Of a stretch of 64,000 bases of DNA, positions 36,001 to 47,094 are shown piece by piece. A model generated the notes under the pieces. That model made no database searches, was not told the DNA's origin, and was given only the letters and a program-made list of their open reading frames with translations. This DNA comes from Brachypterus glaber (Eukaryota; Arthropoda; Insecta; Coleoptera; Kateretidae). The stretch covers positions 52,559,365-52,623,364 of the forward strand of contig OY294047.1 of the NCBI GenBank assembly GCA_958510825.1. Direction: 5' to 3'. The first letter of the stretch is position 1. Each line of letters starts with the position of its first letter. Made by a program: the position numbers and the translations under genes.

Positions 36001-39000
36001 ACTTTTCTGGTTTGAGGGGTCTTTCTACCTTCAAATTATAAAAATATTTTGTTTTTAAACATTTTACATCGGCACTTAGTGCTAAGAGTGCCGATGTATT
36101 GAAATCTTCGCCCAAAAGTCAAAATCTTTGACCACGTTTTTTTCACATTTCTCGACGTCTTAGACCATTCTGAGTCGAAATCAGTAAAAAAAAAATTTGC
36201 GTCCGTCCGTCTGTCTGTCTGTCTATCTGGGTGTAAACTCTTTAACTCCATTTCTACATGAGATATCGACTTTTTTGCATATTGTTTCTTATCGTATTCC
36301 GAAAAACTGATTAGATTTTGGGAGTAAGCGGGGGTAAAACTCCTATTTTTAGCGTTTTTTGTTTATAATTAAGGCAATTATTATTGTATTTGGTTAATTT
36401 AGCACTTATATAAAAGATAATTTTAAATTGGTCAAAAAATTTTATAAACAACGTTTTCCTAAAACGCATTGTTTTTGAGATATTGGCGTTTAAAGCAGTA
36501 AAAGGTTTTTTTAGCATATCTCACATATTTACAACCCGATTTCAAAAAATTATATTTTAAATAAATGGTCCTTTAAGCCCTATAAAAAATGTTATATACA
36601 GTTTTTTCTGGAATATAATGTTTTAAAGATACAGAATTTAAAATCAAACAAAACACCTAGTTTGAAATTTACAAACTAGATGGCTCTAGTGTACAATAGT
36701 GCCGATGTTTTGACAGGGTGCTTGCAATGTTTCATCTAGTTTACTTTATAGAACAAAAATATTCTTACTCTGTTTTATTGATAGGTATTTTCTTCTCTTC
36801 CAATCGCTCCACCATTTTTACCTCACTGTTCAACAGCAAAATCATACTTTCGCCTCCTCTGTGATAACGCGCCGTTCTTCCCACCCGGTGAATATAGGTG
36901 GCGGCATCTTCAGGACAGTCTAAAAATAAATAATATTTTTTTATATTTTGCGACTCTTATAAGCTCATAATCACACGCATTTTGCGTGTTCTTATAGGCA
37001 TATAAGAGGTTTCTACTTTTTGTTCTTTTGGGTTGGTAAGACAGGATAAAAGAATATCGCTTGGCGTTTTCCGTGCAAATGTCAACACCGCTTTTAAGTT
37101 AAGTTTTCTACTAAATTGTGTTTTAAGTTAATTTTTACCGTGTTAAAATTGTGACTTGGTTAATTGCAGTGAAAAAGAGAAGAGCTGACTATAAAAGATA
37201 TCAAAATATCGTTTGTTCTATGAATTTCAAGTATGCGAAAATTGTAATCCCAAAACAGAATCCCTAAATCGATCATCAATTTAAATGTAAGTTTTTTTTT
37301 TAATTTTTGAAATAATAAAAAATGCTTCCTACAAAAAATACTTTTTACAGTTTTTATATTACCTGCTTGGACAACCCAGTGAACTTCGGGAAAGTCCAGC
37401 CCTCGAGCGGCTAAGTCGGTGGCGAAAAGAACTGCGCTTTGTTTTCTACAAAAACTCTCATAAATCTCCATTCTGCGTAGCTGATGTAACGTACCGTAGA
37501 GTGGCATTAAACTAGTACCAGGCCTCAATCTAAAAAAATATATTAAAAAATAGAAACCCCAATATACCAATTTTCTCGAAAACTAGTCCCCGCCCCCAGG
37601 TGGTGGATTTGTAAAAAAAAACTATTTAGTTTAGATTTAGTTTTAGCGACCTCAAAAACCCAAATATGTCAATTAGATTCACTTTCAGCAACCTTAAAAA
37701 TCTCAATATACCAATTTTCACGAAAACTACCCCTCGCCCCTCAGGGGGTGAAATTAGAAAAAATTTATTATCAGATTCAGATTCTTCAATCCCAAAAACC
37801 CATATACAGCAATTTATTTACCCCCGCGGGGGTGCAGTTAGAAAATTTTTATTATCAGATTCACTTTCAGCAACCTCAAAAACCCCAATATAAAAATTTT
37901 CACGAAAACTACCCCCCGCCCCTCAGGAGGTGAAATTAGAAAAAATTTATTATCAGATTCACATTCGTCAATCCCAAAAACCCCTATATAGCAATTTATT
38001 TACCCCCGCGGGGGTGCAGTTAGAAAATTTTTATTATCAGATTCAGTTTCAGCAACCTTAAAAACCCCTATATAGTAATTTTCAATTTTTTGTAAAAAAA
38101 ATGTATTTTTCCCCCATTAACCCCCCTTACCGCACTCCAATGTTCACCAAAAACAATCCTGAGCGAGAACTTTTGGTAACATACCTGTATGACAAATTTC
38201 AAGTCTCTATCTTAAAGCGTTCTTAAGTTATCGTCCACACAAAACTTCCCAGACAGAAATTGATTAATATCGACATAAAACGCAAAAATACGCAAAAAAA
38301 AATTTTGCACAAATACAAGGCTTTCCCTAAAATTTTCAAAATGGGAAAGCAATTAAATTTAAAAAATAAACTTTTAAAAAATAATGTTTTTAACAATGAA
38401 GAAAAATTTTTACAACCGTGTTTTTATATAAATTTAACAAACAAAAAAACTAGCCTGATTGGCCTTCACAATATTTTCTACCAGGGTATACTTACTTGGA
38501 AAATATTTCAAACATATATTTAACTTGTTTACAACTCGAGAAAAATATAATAATTTTCTTCTTCAAATGATTCTTGATGAAACTCCACAAAATCGCAACT
38601 TTGTCTTGCAATTCGCACACCACATACTGCTGCTGGAGCTCCTTAGGGGTGCCAAATTCGCTGGTTTCATGAACTGAAATGTAGGATGGGTCTTTGAGGC
38701 TCAATCTGGCCAGATCTTTCACTGATTTTGTCTGCGTGGCTGAGAAAAGCATTGTTTGTCGTTTTATTGGTAAGTTTGCTATGATAGCGTTCATGGTTTG
38801 TTCAAAACCCATGTCCAGACATCTGTCGGCTTCATCCAGAACTAGAACCTAAAATTTTTAATAATAACTAAATAAATACTTTTTTTTTTCAATTTAATCG
38901 AGGGGTAATGCGGTTTTCGAAATTTTAATTTGGAAATTTATGAGATATCGTGTATTGGAACCGGTTTTTATCGGAAATTGTTTACAGGGTGACGTCCATT

Positions 39001-40871
39001 AAAATAAAAAACAGAAATGCGCTTTCTGAATTTTTTAGAAATGGTATTTTTAAACTAAAACTAGATGAAACGTTGCAAGCACCCTGTCAAAACATCGGCA
39101 CTATTGTACACTGGAGCCATCTAGTTTGCAAACTTCAAACTAGGTGTATTGTTTGATTTTAAATTATGTATCTTTAAAACATTATATTCTACCAAAAAAA
39201 ACTGTATATAACATTTTTTGTAGGGCTTAAAAAGAGCTTTTATTTAAAATATAATTTTTTGAAATCGGGTTATAAATATGTGAGATATGCTAAAAAAACC
39301 TTTTACTGCTTTAAACGCCAATATCTCGAAAACAATGCGTTTTAGGAAAACGTTGTTTATAACATTTTTTAACCAATTTAAAATTATCTTTTATATAAGT
39401 GCTAAATTAACCAAATACAATAATAATTAATTATAAACAAAAAACTCTAAAAATAGGAGTTTTACCCTATTTTTACCCCCTTACCCCCAATCGTTTACTC
39501 CCAAAATCTAATCAGCTCTTCGGAATACGATAAGAAACAATATGCAAAAAACCGCAAGTCGATATCTCATGTAGAAATGGAGTTATAGAGTTTACACCCA
39601 GACAGACAGAGACAGACAGACGTACGCAAAATTGTTTTTACTGATTTCGACTCAGAATGATCTAAAAAGTCGAGAAATGTGAAAAAAACGTGGTCAAAGA
39701 TTTTGACTTTTCGGTGAAGATTTCAATACATCGGCACTCTTAGTAGCACTAAGTGCCGATGTAAATAGAATAACTTTTACCTGTAAATTATCACAATTAA
39801 ATAATGGATTTTCGTCCATATGCTGCAAAAGTCGTCCAGGAGTACAAACAACAATATTGCACTGATCCATACGAGCTCTTTCAAATTTTAAATCTTTGCC
39901 GCCAATGATCAGGCCTGCGGAAAAATCATGGTACAATCCAACCTTCCTCAGGGTCTCAAAAATTTGATATGCCAGTTCTCTGGTTGGGGTAATTATTAAG
40001 GCCCCAACACCATCGTGGTTTGTCCATTGTTTACGAAATAAAGTTTCTGGAATCAAAATTTTACGATTTTGAGTTTTAAAATTTTAAATATAAACAGTTA
40101 GGCTTTTTGTAGATAAAAATTACCCTTATACTACATTTAGGATTTTTCTTTTGAAAATTATTATACCATTCACAGTGCCTGCACTAGAATAGTATTATAC
40201 AGTAGTAGTAAAAAAATATCGAAAAAAGCTGAAAGAAAATTTCGATTAACATCATTTTTTTAGAAATAATTACTTTTATTATAAGGAATTAATCTACCAA
40301 TTATGGAAGTAATCCCCCAAAAAAGTTATGGGGGGTTAAACTTTTTTAAAAAATAAAAGAACTCACTTTTAAAATTTTTGTTTTCAATCTTTTTTTATTT
40401 TTCAAAAAAAGAAAATAAAAAACAAGTTCGAAGCTTTTTCGTAAGGATTTTTGTCGACGTTCGATAGCAGTCCATCTTTGTCTTACCTAATAAAGGAATT
40501 AAAAACGCCAAAGTTTTGCCAGATCCTGTTTGGGCAGCCCCCAAAATATCTTTGCCTTGTAAAGATAAAGCTACTGTAGCTTTCTGAATATCTGTAGGTT
40601 TGTGATAACCACATTGTCTCAAACCTTTCAATAATTTCGGCGACAATGGTAAATCACCAAATTTGTTAACCGCACTAACATCAATCTAAAAGAATAAGTA
40701 AATTTATTTTTAAAATATAAACAAAATTGATTTACTTACAGTTTCGTATCTAGTTTGTAATTTCTCTATTAAAGCCTTCTCAGGATCATCCTTTTTCTTC
40801 TTTTTCTGAAAAACCTTTACTTTTCCTTTAGTTTTCTTTTTATTTTCAACTTTTTCCATTTTTTCTGACAT
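30085..40871 (-). CDS. DDX10: ATP-dependent RNA helicase DDX10 / Dbp4 (complete, 11 exons)
   Basis: This nucleolar DEAD-box helicase acts in early 18S rRNA processing (known from yeast Dbp4/Hca4). Exons in coding order: 40740-40871, 40487-40685, 39781-40046, 38496-38848, 37363-37529, 36769-36919, 35477-35957, 34177-34429, 33011-33343, 30663-30840, 30085-30232. Phases join without a break into 886 aa (human about 875). Motifs in order: Q motif KPTDIQ, Walker [75 protein letters not shown]. Then comes the DBP10/HCA4-type block [19 protein letters not shown] and [14 protein letters not shown]. The tail is acidic and lysine-rich with [22 protein letters not shown] and PDPDK, as in DDX10 and not DDX27/DDX18. 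The exon 7 donor could also be six bases earlier in coding length (GTAAAAG). It converges with CPOX. Confidence 0.95.
30304..30633 (+). mobile_element. family A element copy 2 (DDX10 intron 10)
   Basis: Near-identical to 11073-11412, with the same hairpin and ends. It fills most of the 430-bp last intron of DDX10, in antisense to the gene. Confidence 0.85.
31148..31500 (-). other. (TAA)n followed by LINE-like 3' UTR-type sequence
   Basis: A run of about eight TAA triplets (31148-31172) is followed by TTTTTTATTACAGCACAATG and a moderately GC-rich stretch to about 31480. The layout looks like a minus-strand retroelement 3' end, but no protein block was recognised. Confidence 0.35.
31489..31815 (+). 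mobile_element. family A element copy 3 (DDX10 intron 9)
   Basis: Same termini and palindrome as 11073-11412, with a short deletion in the hairpin (CTGCG missing) near 31543. Confidence 0.85.
31830..32540 (+). repeat. family E repeat with CCCCCGCGGGGGTG minisatellite
   Basis: The first part (GAAAGCCTTGTACTTGTGC, GATAACTTAAGAACGCTTTA, CAGGTATGTTACCAAAAGTT) is an inverted copy of 38120-38345. The second part repeats a roughly 80-110 bp unit with GTTTTCGTGAAAATTGG and a GC-rich palindromic word. It lies in DDX10 intron 9. Confidence 0.8.
33390..34074 (+). mobile_element. family F element copy 1 (ACATCGGCACTTAGTGCT)
   Basis: It starts with a hairpin (ACATCGGCACT...AGTGCCGATGT) and contains CGTCTGTCTGTCTGGGTG and AGATATCGACTTGCGGTTTT. 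It ends after a second GTGCCGATGTTTT at GTTTCATCTAGTTT. It occupies nearly all of the 833-bp intron between DDX10 exons 8 and 9. Other copies: 36066-36740, 39058-39762 (inverted), 56709-57398. The CTAG end with a nearby hairpin hints at a Helitron-like element, unproven. Confidence 0.85.
36066..36740 (+). mobile_element. family F element copy 2
   Basis: Same structure as 33390-34074. It fills most of the 811-bp intron between DDX10 exons 6 and 7. Confidence 0.85.
36940..37310 (-). mobile_element. family B element copy 4 (inverted)
   Basis: Reverse complement of the 7552-7950 family, more diverged than the others. It lies in the intron between DDX10 exons 5 and 6. Confidence 0.75.
37560..38345 (-). 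repeat. family E repeat, inverted copy, with CCCCCGCGGGGGTG minisatellite
   Basis: Four or so units of about 100-190 bp share TCAGCAACCTCAAAAACCCC, TTTTCACGAAAACTACCCC and a palindromic CCCGCGGGGGTG word. They are followed by the 38120-38345 segment that inversely matches 31850-32100. It lies in the intron between DDX10 exons 4 and 5. Confidence 0.8.
39058..39762 (-). mobile_element. family F element copy 3 (inverted)
   Basis: Reverse orientation relative to the copies at 33390 and 36066. Its right end stops 18 bp from the DDX10 exon 3 donor. Confidence 0.85.
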
Positions 40872-40907
40872 TTTTGCAAGTTTATAAACACATGTCTAAA
40901 AGTAAGG

Positions 40908-41171
40908 TTATAATTTAAACGTCATCCTAGGGTTTCTTCTTCTTCCTTTTTTTGGCCTTTTCTCAGTGAGATAGTTGGCCAGATCCCTCTTACTCAATTC
41001 ACCAAGAGTGGTTCTTGTCTGGCTTGGCACCATGCCCACTCCTGTTTTGATTATAGATTTCCAGTCTCCTGAAAGACCTTTTCTTTTCCTTCTTCCCTTT
41101 TCGTGTTTGCTGTTGGTGGTTTTAGCTGTTGACAAGGCTGTTTTTTCTATTTTGTAATTATATTTGCGCAT
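40908..41171 (-). CDS. small basic protein of unknown function, copy A (87 aa)
   Basis: A single-exon ORF starting MRKYNYKIEK and ending at a TAA 36 bp before the DDX10 ATG. It is lysine/arginine-rich (KGRRKRKG, RPKKGRRRNP), which suggests a nuclear or nucleolar location, with a less charged middle (GDWKSIIKTGVGMVPSQTRT, then LSKRDLANYL). I do not recognise the family. Evidence that it codes is a duplicated copy at 63924, where the first 25 codons keep frame with six substitutions (three silent) and no indels. Its ATG sits inside GCGCATGCGC. It could be an upstream ORF or first cistron of the DDX10 transcript. A minus-strand TTACTTTTAG near 40896 could alternatively be a splice acceptor for a separate DDX10 leader exon. 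Confidence 0.6.
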   Translation of the reverse strand: MRKYNYKIEKTALSTAKTTNSKHEKGRRKRKGLSGDWKSIIKTGVGMVPSQTRTTLGELSKRDLANYLTEKRPKKGRRRNPRMTFKL

Positions 41172-41175
41172 GCGC
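41166..41175. promoter_or_regulatory. NRF-1/EWG-like palindrome overlapping the start codon of copy A
   Basis: GCGCATGCGC matches the core of the nuclear respiratory factor 1 (insect erect wing) site. The central ATG is the start codon. The same decamer is retained in copy B. Binding is inference. Confidence 0.45.
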
Positions 41176-41544
41176 TAGTATATAAAAAAATTCTGTACGT
41201 ATAAAAACTTTACGTTTTAGTTGCTTCCAAATCAATTTATCAGCATTAATGATTTAAAAACATAAAATTTCCTTCTTACTCCAATATAATCACATGTTCG
41301 TCATTTTACTGCACATCATCCATACAATCACTATAAAATATATAAAATCGAATCCAGGGCATATAAGATAGCAAATAAATAAATAAATAATTATACTAAA
41401 ACACTTGCTGCTAAAAATTAACTCGTCAATGGATTTTTTAAAATTTAGTCTGAAATAAAAGCCAGACTTATAAGAAATCGTTTAAGCCGTGGTACCATCT
41501 TTATAATACAGAAATAGAAACAATACAATCTAAAATGTGCGGGG

Positions 41545-41615
41545 AATATCAGTAAACTTCGACTTATGAAGAATTTCGAGTTGTGGATGTTCGAGTTATA
41601 GAGGTTTGACTGTAG
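41545..41615. mobile_element. possible pogo-like TIR fragment
   Basis: The phrase TTCGAGTTATAGAGGTTTGACTG ends like the CAGTCAAACCTCTATAACTC termini of pogo/Tigger-type elements. Only one clear end is seen. Confidence 0.4.
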
Positions 41616-41776
41616 TAATAATGATAGTATTTATTCCCAATAGATAAGTTATCTATTATTATCTAAGATAACCTAATACATTCTTGCTAATACAGATTAT
41701 CACAATAAAAATAATACACAATAAAAATAACTTTTTAATATCAGTAATCATATCACAATCAGATAATATTTTACCC

Positions 41777-41991
41777 TATGGTCTGTTTCATCGAGCAAGA
41801 GAGTAAATTAAAAATCACACAGTGAATATTTTCAAAACAGATTCGAATATTGGATGTGCGAATATACTGCGTAGTTTTTTTTATAAAACATAACTATATT
41901 CTATACACAAACATTTACTATTCAAACCTGTTGTAAAAATATTTACTGTGCGATTTTTAATTTACTGTCTTGCTTGATGAAACACCATAGT
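41777..41991. mobile_element. 215-bp MITE, TATGGTCTGTTTCATC termini, copy 1
   Basis: Terminal arms of about 60 bp (TATGGTCTGTTTCATCGAGC and its inverse) continue with AAATTAAAAATCACACAGTG inverted on the other side. An inverse-orientation relative lies at 57774-57990. Confidence 0.85.
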
Positions 41992-42081
41992 AGAAAATTA
42001 AAATAACGTTTTTCCAACGTTATAAAGCTGTATAAAAGTAAAAATCAGCATAACAATGTCGTATTTTTATAAAAGAATCAG

Positions 42082-42210
42082 GGTCTCTATTCTTGACCAT
42101 TACGCAAACATAATTCGCATACGCTGTTGCTAAGGAAGCTAATATGTGATTGGTTGTACCTTAGCAACTGTGTATGCGAAATATTTTATGTTATGGTCAA
42201 GAATAGAGCT
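42082..42210. mobile_element. 130-bp MITE
   Basis: Arms TCTCTATTCTTGACCAT and inverse, followed by CGCATACGCTGTTGCTAAGG opposite CCTTAGCAACTGTGTATGCG. Confidence 0.85.
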
Positions 42211-42319
42211 GCAGTTTGTGCTCTTTTCCACGCCACCCAGGAGGTAAAGCACCAGGCGCGTTACGGTTAACGTGCCGTTCCCCACTGAGGAAACCCCAGT
42301 AGGCCTATACACGTGGCTG

Positions 42320-43490
42320 TAGGACTCAAACAGCTTAATTTTGCCCTAAAGAAAACCGGCGAGCGAGGATAGCTCTATGGCACTCAATTGACTGTCTAGT
42401 CCTAGGACCAGAGTCATCTCTATGGAAATCAAGAGAGCAAGCAGAAGCCCTGATGACCTACAACCAACATTCGCAGCCATTTGAGTCTTCTTTTGTCATC
42501 TTTTTTTGATTTCATCATAGATACACTGGCGTTGCGTTGTTGTAGAGTGGGGACAGACTTCTTGCGGTCGCTTCTAATCAGTGCTGAATTTATTCTACGC
42601 TCATGAATGAAAGAACAGCTACCTTATCACAGAGGTAAAGTCATGTGTATGTCGTGGTAATCTATTCATTGGGAAACTTCTTTTTTACAAACACATGTAC
42701 TTCTAAAATTGTCCTTTGGAAACCTGAAACATACAAAAGTATAAAGAAATATAAATGTCTTTTATTTTTTTTTCAGTATGACTGTAAGAAAAAAGTAAAA
42801 CTTGCCAATTTTAGCTTGATGGAACTTCTTTTTTACAATTGGTTATAGGACTCGTACGGCTTAATTTTGCTTTAAAGAAAACCTAAGAGCGAGAATGGCA
42901 CGAAGACCCTCAATTGACTGTCTAGTCCTAGGACTAGAGTCATCTCTATGGAAATCAAGAAAGCAAGCAGAAGCCATGATTCCTACAACCAAAACTGGCA
43001 GCCGTCTGTTTGTCTGTCATGTGCAGAGCCCGGGCAGTTGGGAGCTATGAGTCATATATTTCTAAACTTATCTTTCAGAAACCTAAAACATAAAAAAATA
43101 TAAAGAAATATAAATGTCTATCATTTTATTTAGTATGACTAAGTAAAACTTTCCAATACCGCTTTTTCACAAATGGTTGTAGGACTCGTACAGCTTAATT
43201 TTGCTCTAAAGAAAACCTGGCGAGCGAGAATGGCACGAAGGCTCTCAATTAACTGTCTAGTCCTAGGACCAGAGTCATCTCTATGAAAATCAAGAGAGCA
43301 AGCAGAAGCCATGATTCCTACAACCAAAATTGACAGCTGTCTGTTTGTCTCTCATGTGCAGAGCCCGGGCAGTTGGAAGCTATGAGTCATGTACTTCTAA
43401 AATTATCCTTCAGAAACCTAAAACATAAAAAAATATAAAGAAATATAAATGTCTATCATTTTCTTTAGTATGACTGTAAGTAAAACTTGC
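42320..43490 (+). repeat. three direct repeats of about 300-330 bp (first one interrupted)
   Basis: Units start near 42326, 42848 and 43180. They share CTGTCTAGTCCTAGGAC, AGAGTCATCTCTATG and AAGCAAGCAGAAGCC. The first has an extra roughly 190 bp after the shared CAACCA (42470-42660). Related stretches CAGAGCCCGGGCAGTTGG occur only in units 2 and 3. The last unit runs directly into the satellite array. Confidence 0.85.
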
Positions 43491-46400
43491 ATGAAATACC
43501 TGAAAGAAATAATAATTATATACAACAATTGTTTATTTACACATAAACCTGAAAAAACCTATATTAAAAAAATCAGTAAAAATACCTGAAAAAAAAACAT
43601 GTTAAAATTAGGAACATAAAAAATTTAAAATAAACCAAAACTATAAAAACAGTGAAATACCCGAAAGAAATAATAATTAAACACAATAATTGTTTATTTG
43701 CACATAACCCTAAAAAAAACCTATATCAAAAGAAAAACAGAAAAATACCTGTAAAAAAAAACATGTTAAAATTAGGAACATAAATAATTTAAAATAAACC
43801 AAAGTTATAAAAACAGTGAAATACCTGAAAGAAATAATAATTAAATACAATAATTGTGTATTTACACATAAACCTGAAAAAAAAAACCTATATAAAAAAA
43901 CATGTTAAAATTGGGAACATAAAAAATTTAAAATAAACCAAAGTTATAAAAACAGTGAAATACCTGAAAGAAATAATAATTAAATACAATAATTGTTTAT
44001 TTACACATAAACCTGAAAAAAACCTATATTAAAAGAAAAACAGTAAAAATACCTGAAAAAATTAAACATGTTAAAATTAGGAACATAAAAAATTTAAAAT
44101 AAACCAAAATTATAAAAACAGTGAAATACCTGAAAGAAATAATAATTAGATACAATAATTGTTTATTTACACATAAACCTGAAAAAAGACTATATTAAAA
44201 GAATAACAGTAAAAATACCTGAAAAAAAAACATGTTAAAATTAGAAACATAAATAATTTAAAATAAACCAAAGTTATAAAAACAGTGAAATACCTAAAAG
44301 AAATAATAATTAAATACAATAATTGTTTATTTACACATAAACCTGAAAAAAACCTATATTAAAAGAAAAACAGTAAAAATACCTGAAAAAATTAAACATG
44401 TTAAAATTAGGAACATAAAAAATTTAAAATAAAAATTATGAAAACAGTGAAATATCTGAAAGAAATAATAATTAAATACAATAATTGTTTATTTACACAT
44501 AAACCTGAAACCTATATTTAGAAAAAACAGTAAAAATACCTGAAACAAGAACATGTTAAAATTAGGAACATAAAAAATTTAAAATAAACCAAAATTATAA
44601 AAACAGTGAAATACCTGAAAGAAATAATAATTAGATACAATAATTGTTTATTTACACATAAACCTGAAAAAAGACTATATTAAAAGAATAACAGTAAAAA
44701 TACCTGAAAAAAAAACATGTTAAAATTAGAAACATAAATAATTTAAAATAAACCAAAGTTATAAAAACAGTGAAATACCTAAAAGAAATAATAATTAAAT
44801 ACAATAATTGTTTATTTACACATAAACCTGAAAAAAACCTATATTAAAAGAAAAACAGTAAAAATACCTGAAAAAATTAAACATGTTAAAATTAGGAACA
44901 TAAAAAATTTAAAATAAAAATTATGAAAACAGTGAAATATCTGAAAGAAATAATAATTAAATACAATAATTGTTTATTTACACATAAACCTGAAACCTAT
45001 ATTTAGAAAAAACAGTAAAAATACCTGAAACAAGAACATGTTAAAATTAGGAACATAAAAAATTTAAAATAAACCAAAATTATAAAAACAGTGAAATACC
45101 CGAAAGAAATAATAATTAAATACAATAATTGTTTATTTGCACATAACCCTAAAAAAAACCTATATCAAAAGAAAAACAGAAAAATACCTGTAAAAAAAAA
45201 CATGTTAAAATTAGGAACATAAATAGTTTAAAATAAACCAAAGTTATAAAAACAGTGAAATACCTAAAAGAAATAATAATTAAATACAATAATTGTTTAT
45301 TTACACATAAACCTGAAAAAAACCTATATTAAAAGAAAAACAGTAAAAATACCTGAAACAAGAACATGTTAAAATTAGGAACATAAAAAATTTAAAATAA
45401 ACCAAAATTATAAAAACAGTGAAATACCCGAAAGAAATAATAATTAAATACAATAATTGTTTATTTGCACATAACCCTAAAAAAAACCTATATCAAAAGA
45501 AAAACAGAAAAATACCTGTAAAAAAAAACATGTTAAAATTAGGAACATAAATAATTTAAAATAAACCAAAGTTATAAAAACAGTGAAATACCTGAAAGAA
45601 ATAATAATTAAATACAATAATTGTGTATTTACACATAAACCTGAAAAAAAAAACCTATATAAAAAAAACATGTTAAAATTGGGAACATAAAAAATTTAAA
45701 ATAAACCAAAGTTATAAAAACAGTGAAATACCTGAAAGAAATAATAATTAAATACAATAATTGTTTATTTACACATAAACCTGAAAAAAACCTATATTAA
45801 AAGAAAAACAGTAAAAATACCTGAAAAAATTAAACATGTTAAAATTAGGAACATAAAAAATTTAAAATAAAAATTATGAAAACAGTGAAATATCTGAAAG
45901 AAATAATAATTAAATACAATAATTGTTTATTTACACATAAACCTGAAACCTATATTTAGAAAAAACAGTAAAAATACCTGAAACAAGAACATGTTAAAAT
46001 TAGGAACATAAAAAATTTAAAATAAACCAAAATTATAAAAACAGTGAAATACCTGAAAGAAATAATAATTAGATACAATAATTGTTTATTTACACATAAA
46101 CCTGAAAAAAGACTATATTAAAAGAATAACAGTAAAAATACCTGAAAAAAAAACATGTTAAAATTAGAAACATAAATAATTTAAAATAAACCAAAGTTAT
46201 AAAAACAGTGAAATACCTAAAAGAAATAATAATTAAATACAATAATTGTTTATTTACACATAAACCTGAAAAAAACCTATATTAAAAGAAAAACAGTAAA
46301 AATACCTGAAACAAGAACATGTTAAAATTAGGAACATAAAAAATTTAAAATAAACCAAAATTATAAAAACAGTGAAATACCTGAAAGAAATAATAATTAG

Positions 46401-46660
46401 ATACAATAATTGTTTATTTACACATAAACCTGAAAAAAGACTATATTAAAAGAAAAACAGTAAAAATACCTGAAAAAAAAAAAACATGTTAAAATTAGAA
46501 ACATAAAAAATTTAAAATAAACCAAAATTATAAAAACAGTGAAATACCTGAAAGAAATAATAATTAAATACAGTAATTATTTACACATAAACCTGAAAAA
46601 AAAACAATATTAAAAAAAAAACACAGTAAAAATATTTACGCATGAACCTGTAAAAATATA
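43490..46660 (+). repeat. satellite array, about 163-bp unit, 19 or so copies
   Basis: Successive CAGTGAAATA landmarks occur at 43650, 43814, 43953, 44119, 44283, 44445, 44604, 44768, 44930, 45089, 45253, 45417, 45581, 45721, 45883, 46042, 46206, 46370 and 46537. Spacing is mostly 159-167 bp with two short units of about 140. Each unit includes AATACAATAATTGTTTATTT, CACATAAACCTGAAAA and AACATGTTAAAATTAGGAAC. The array is extremely AT-rich and highly homogeneous, with variant types recurring in the same order. No coding function. Confidence 0.95.
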
Positions 46661-47094
46661 TTGGATTTTGCCTTTTTTTGGATTTTTGTTTGGCAAGTCA
46701 CTTAAACTTGAGGTCGTTTTTTTCACATTTCTCGATCAGCGGATCAAATATAGCCAGATGCAACTAAAATGGTGTTGAGCAGTGTAATACACCTAAAAGT
46801 AAAAAAAGAATCACCAATTATTACAATAAAATTAAAAAATCCAGAATCTTTCAATATTATAACAGTTTACATCTCAAAAATTATTTCTGACAAATTTTCA
46901 TATGAAAAATTTTTATGCGCCGCAACTCTACACATGCGTGTTAAAATTTTAGCGGTAGGGTACCAGTCATACAGTGTGTCCCCGGATCGACTTGACAATA
47001 CCACAAAGAAAGACCCCTTAAACTCGTATATATGTAATAAATTGTATTAAAATTTAAATCGTTACTTAAAATAGCCGAAATAGTTCAGAATGGC

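Noticed and set aside
30663..40871. Assignment of the helicase as DDX27 or DDX18
   Set aside because: The AQTGSGKT Walker A, the [11 protein letters not shown] block and the C-terminal EEDKFDK and PDPDK segments fit DDX10/Dbp4 better.
43490..46660. Regularly spaced repeats resembling a CRISPR array
   Set aside because: Whole units of about 163 bp repeat with no unique spacers, in an insect locus. It is a satellite.
46769..47050. 93-codon ORF
   Set aside because: No recognisable motif, AT-rich composition like the flanks, and no neighbouring exon or conserved copy.
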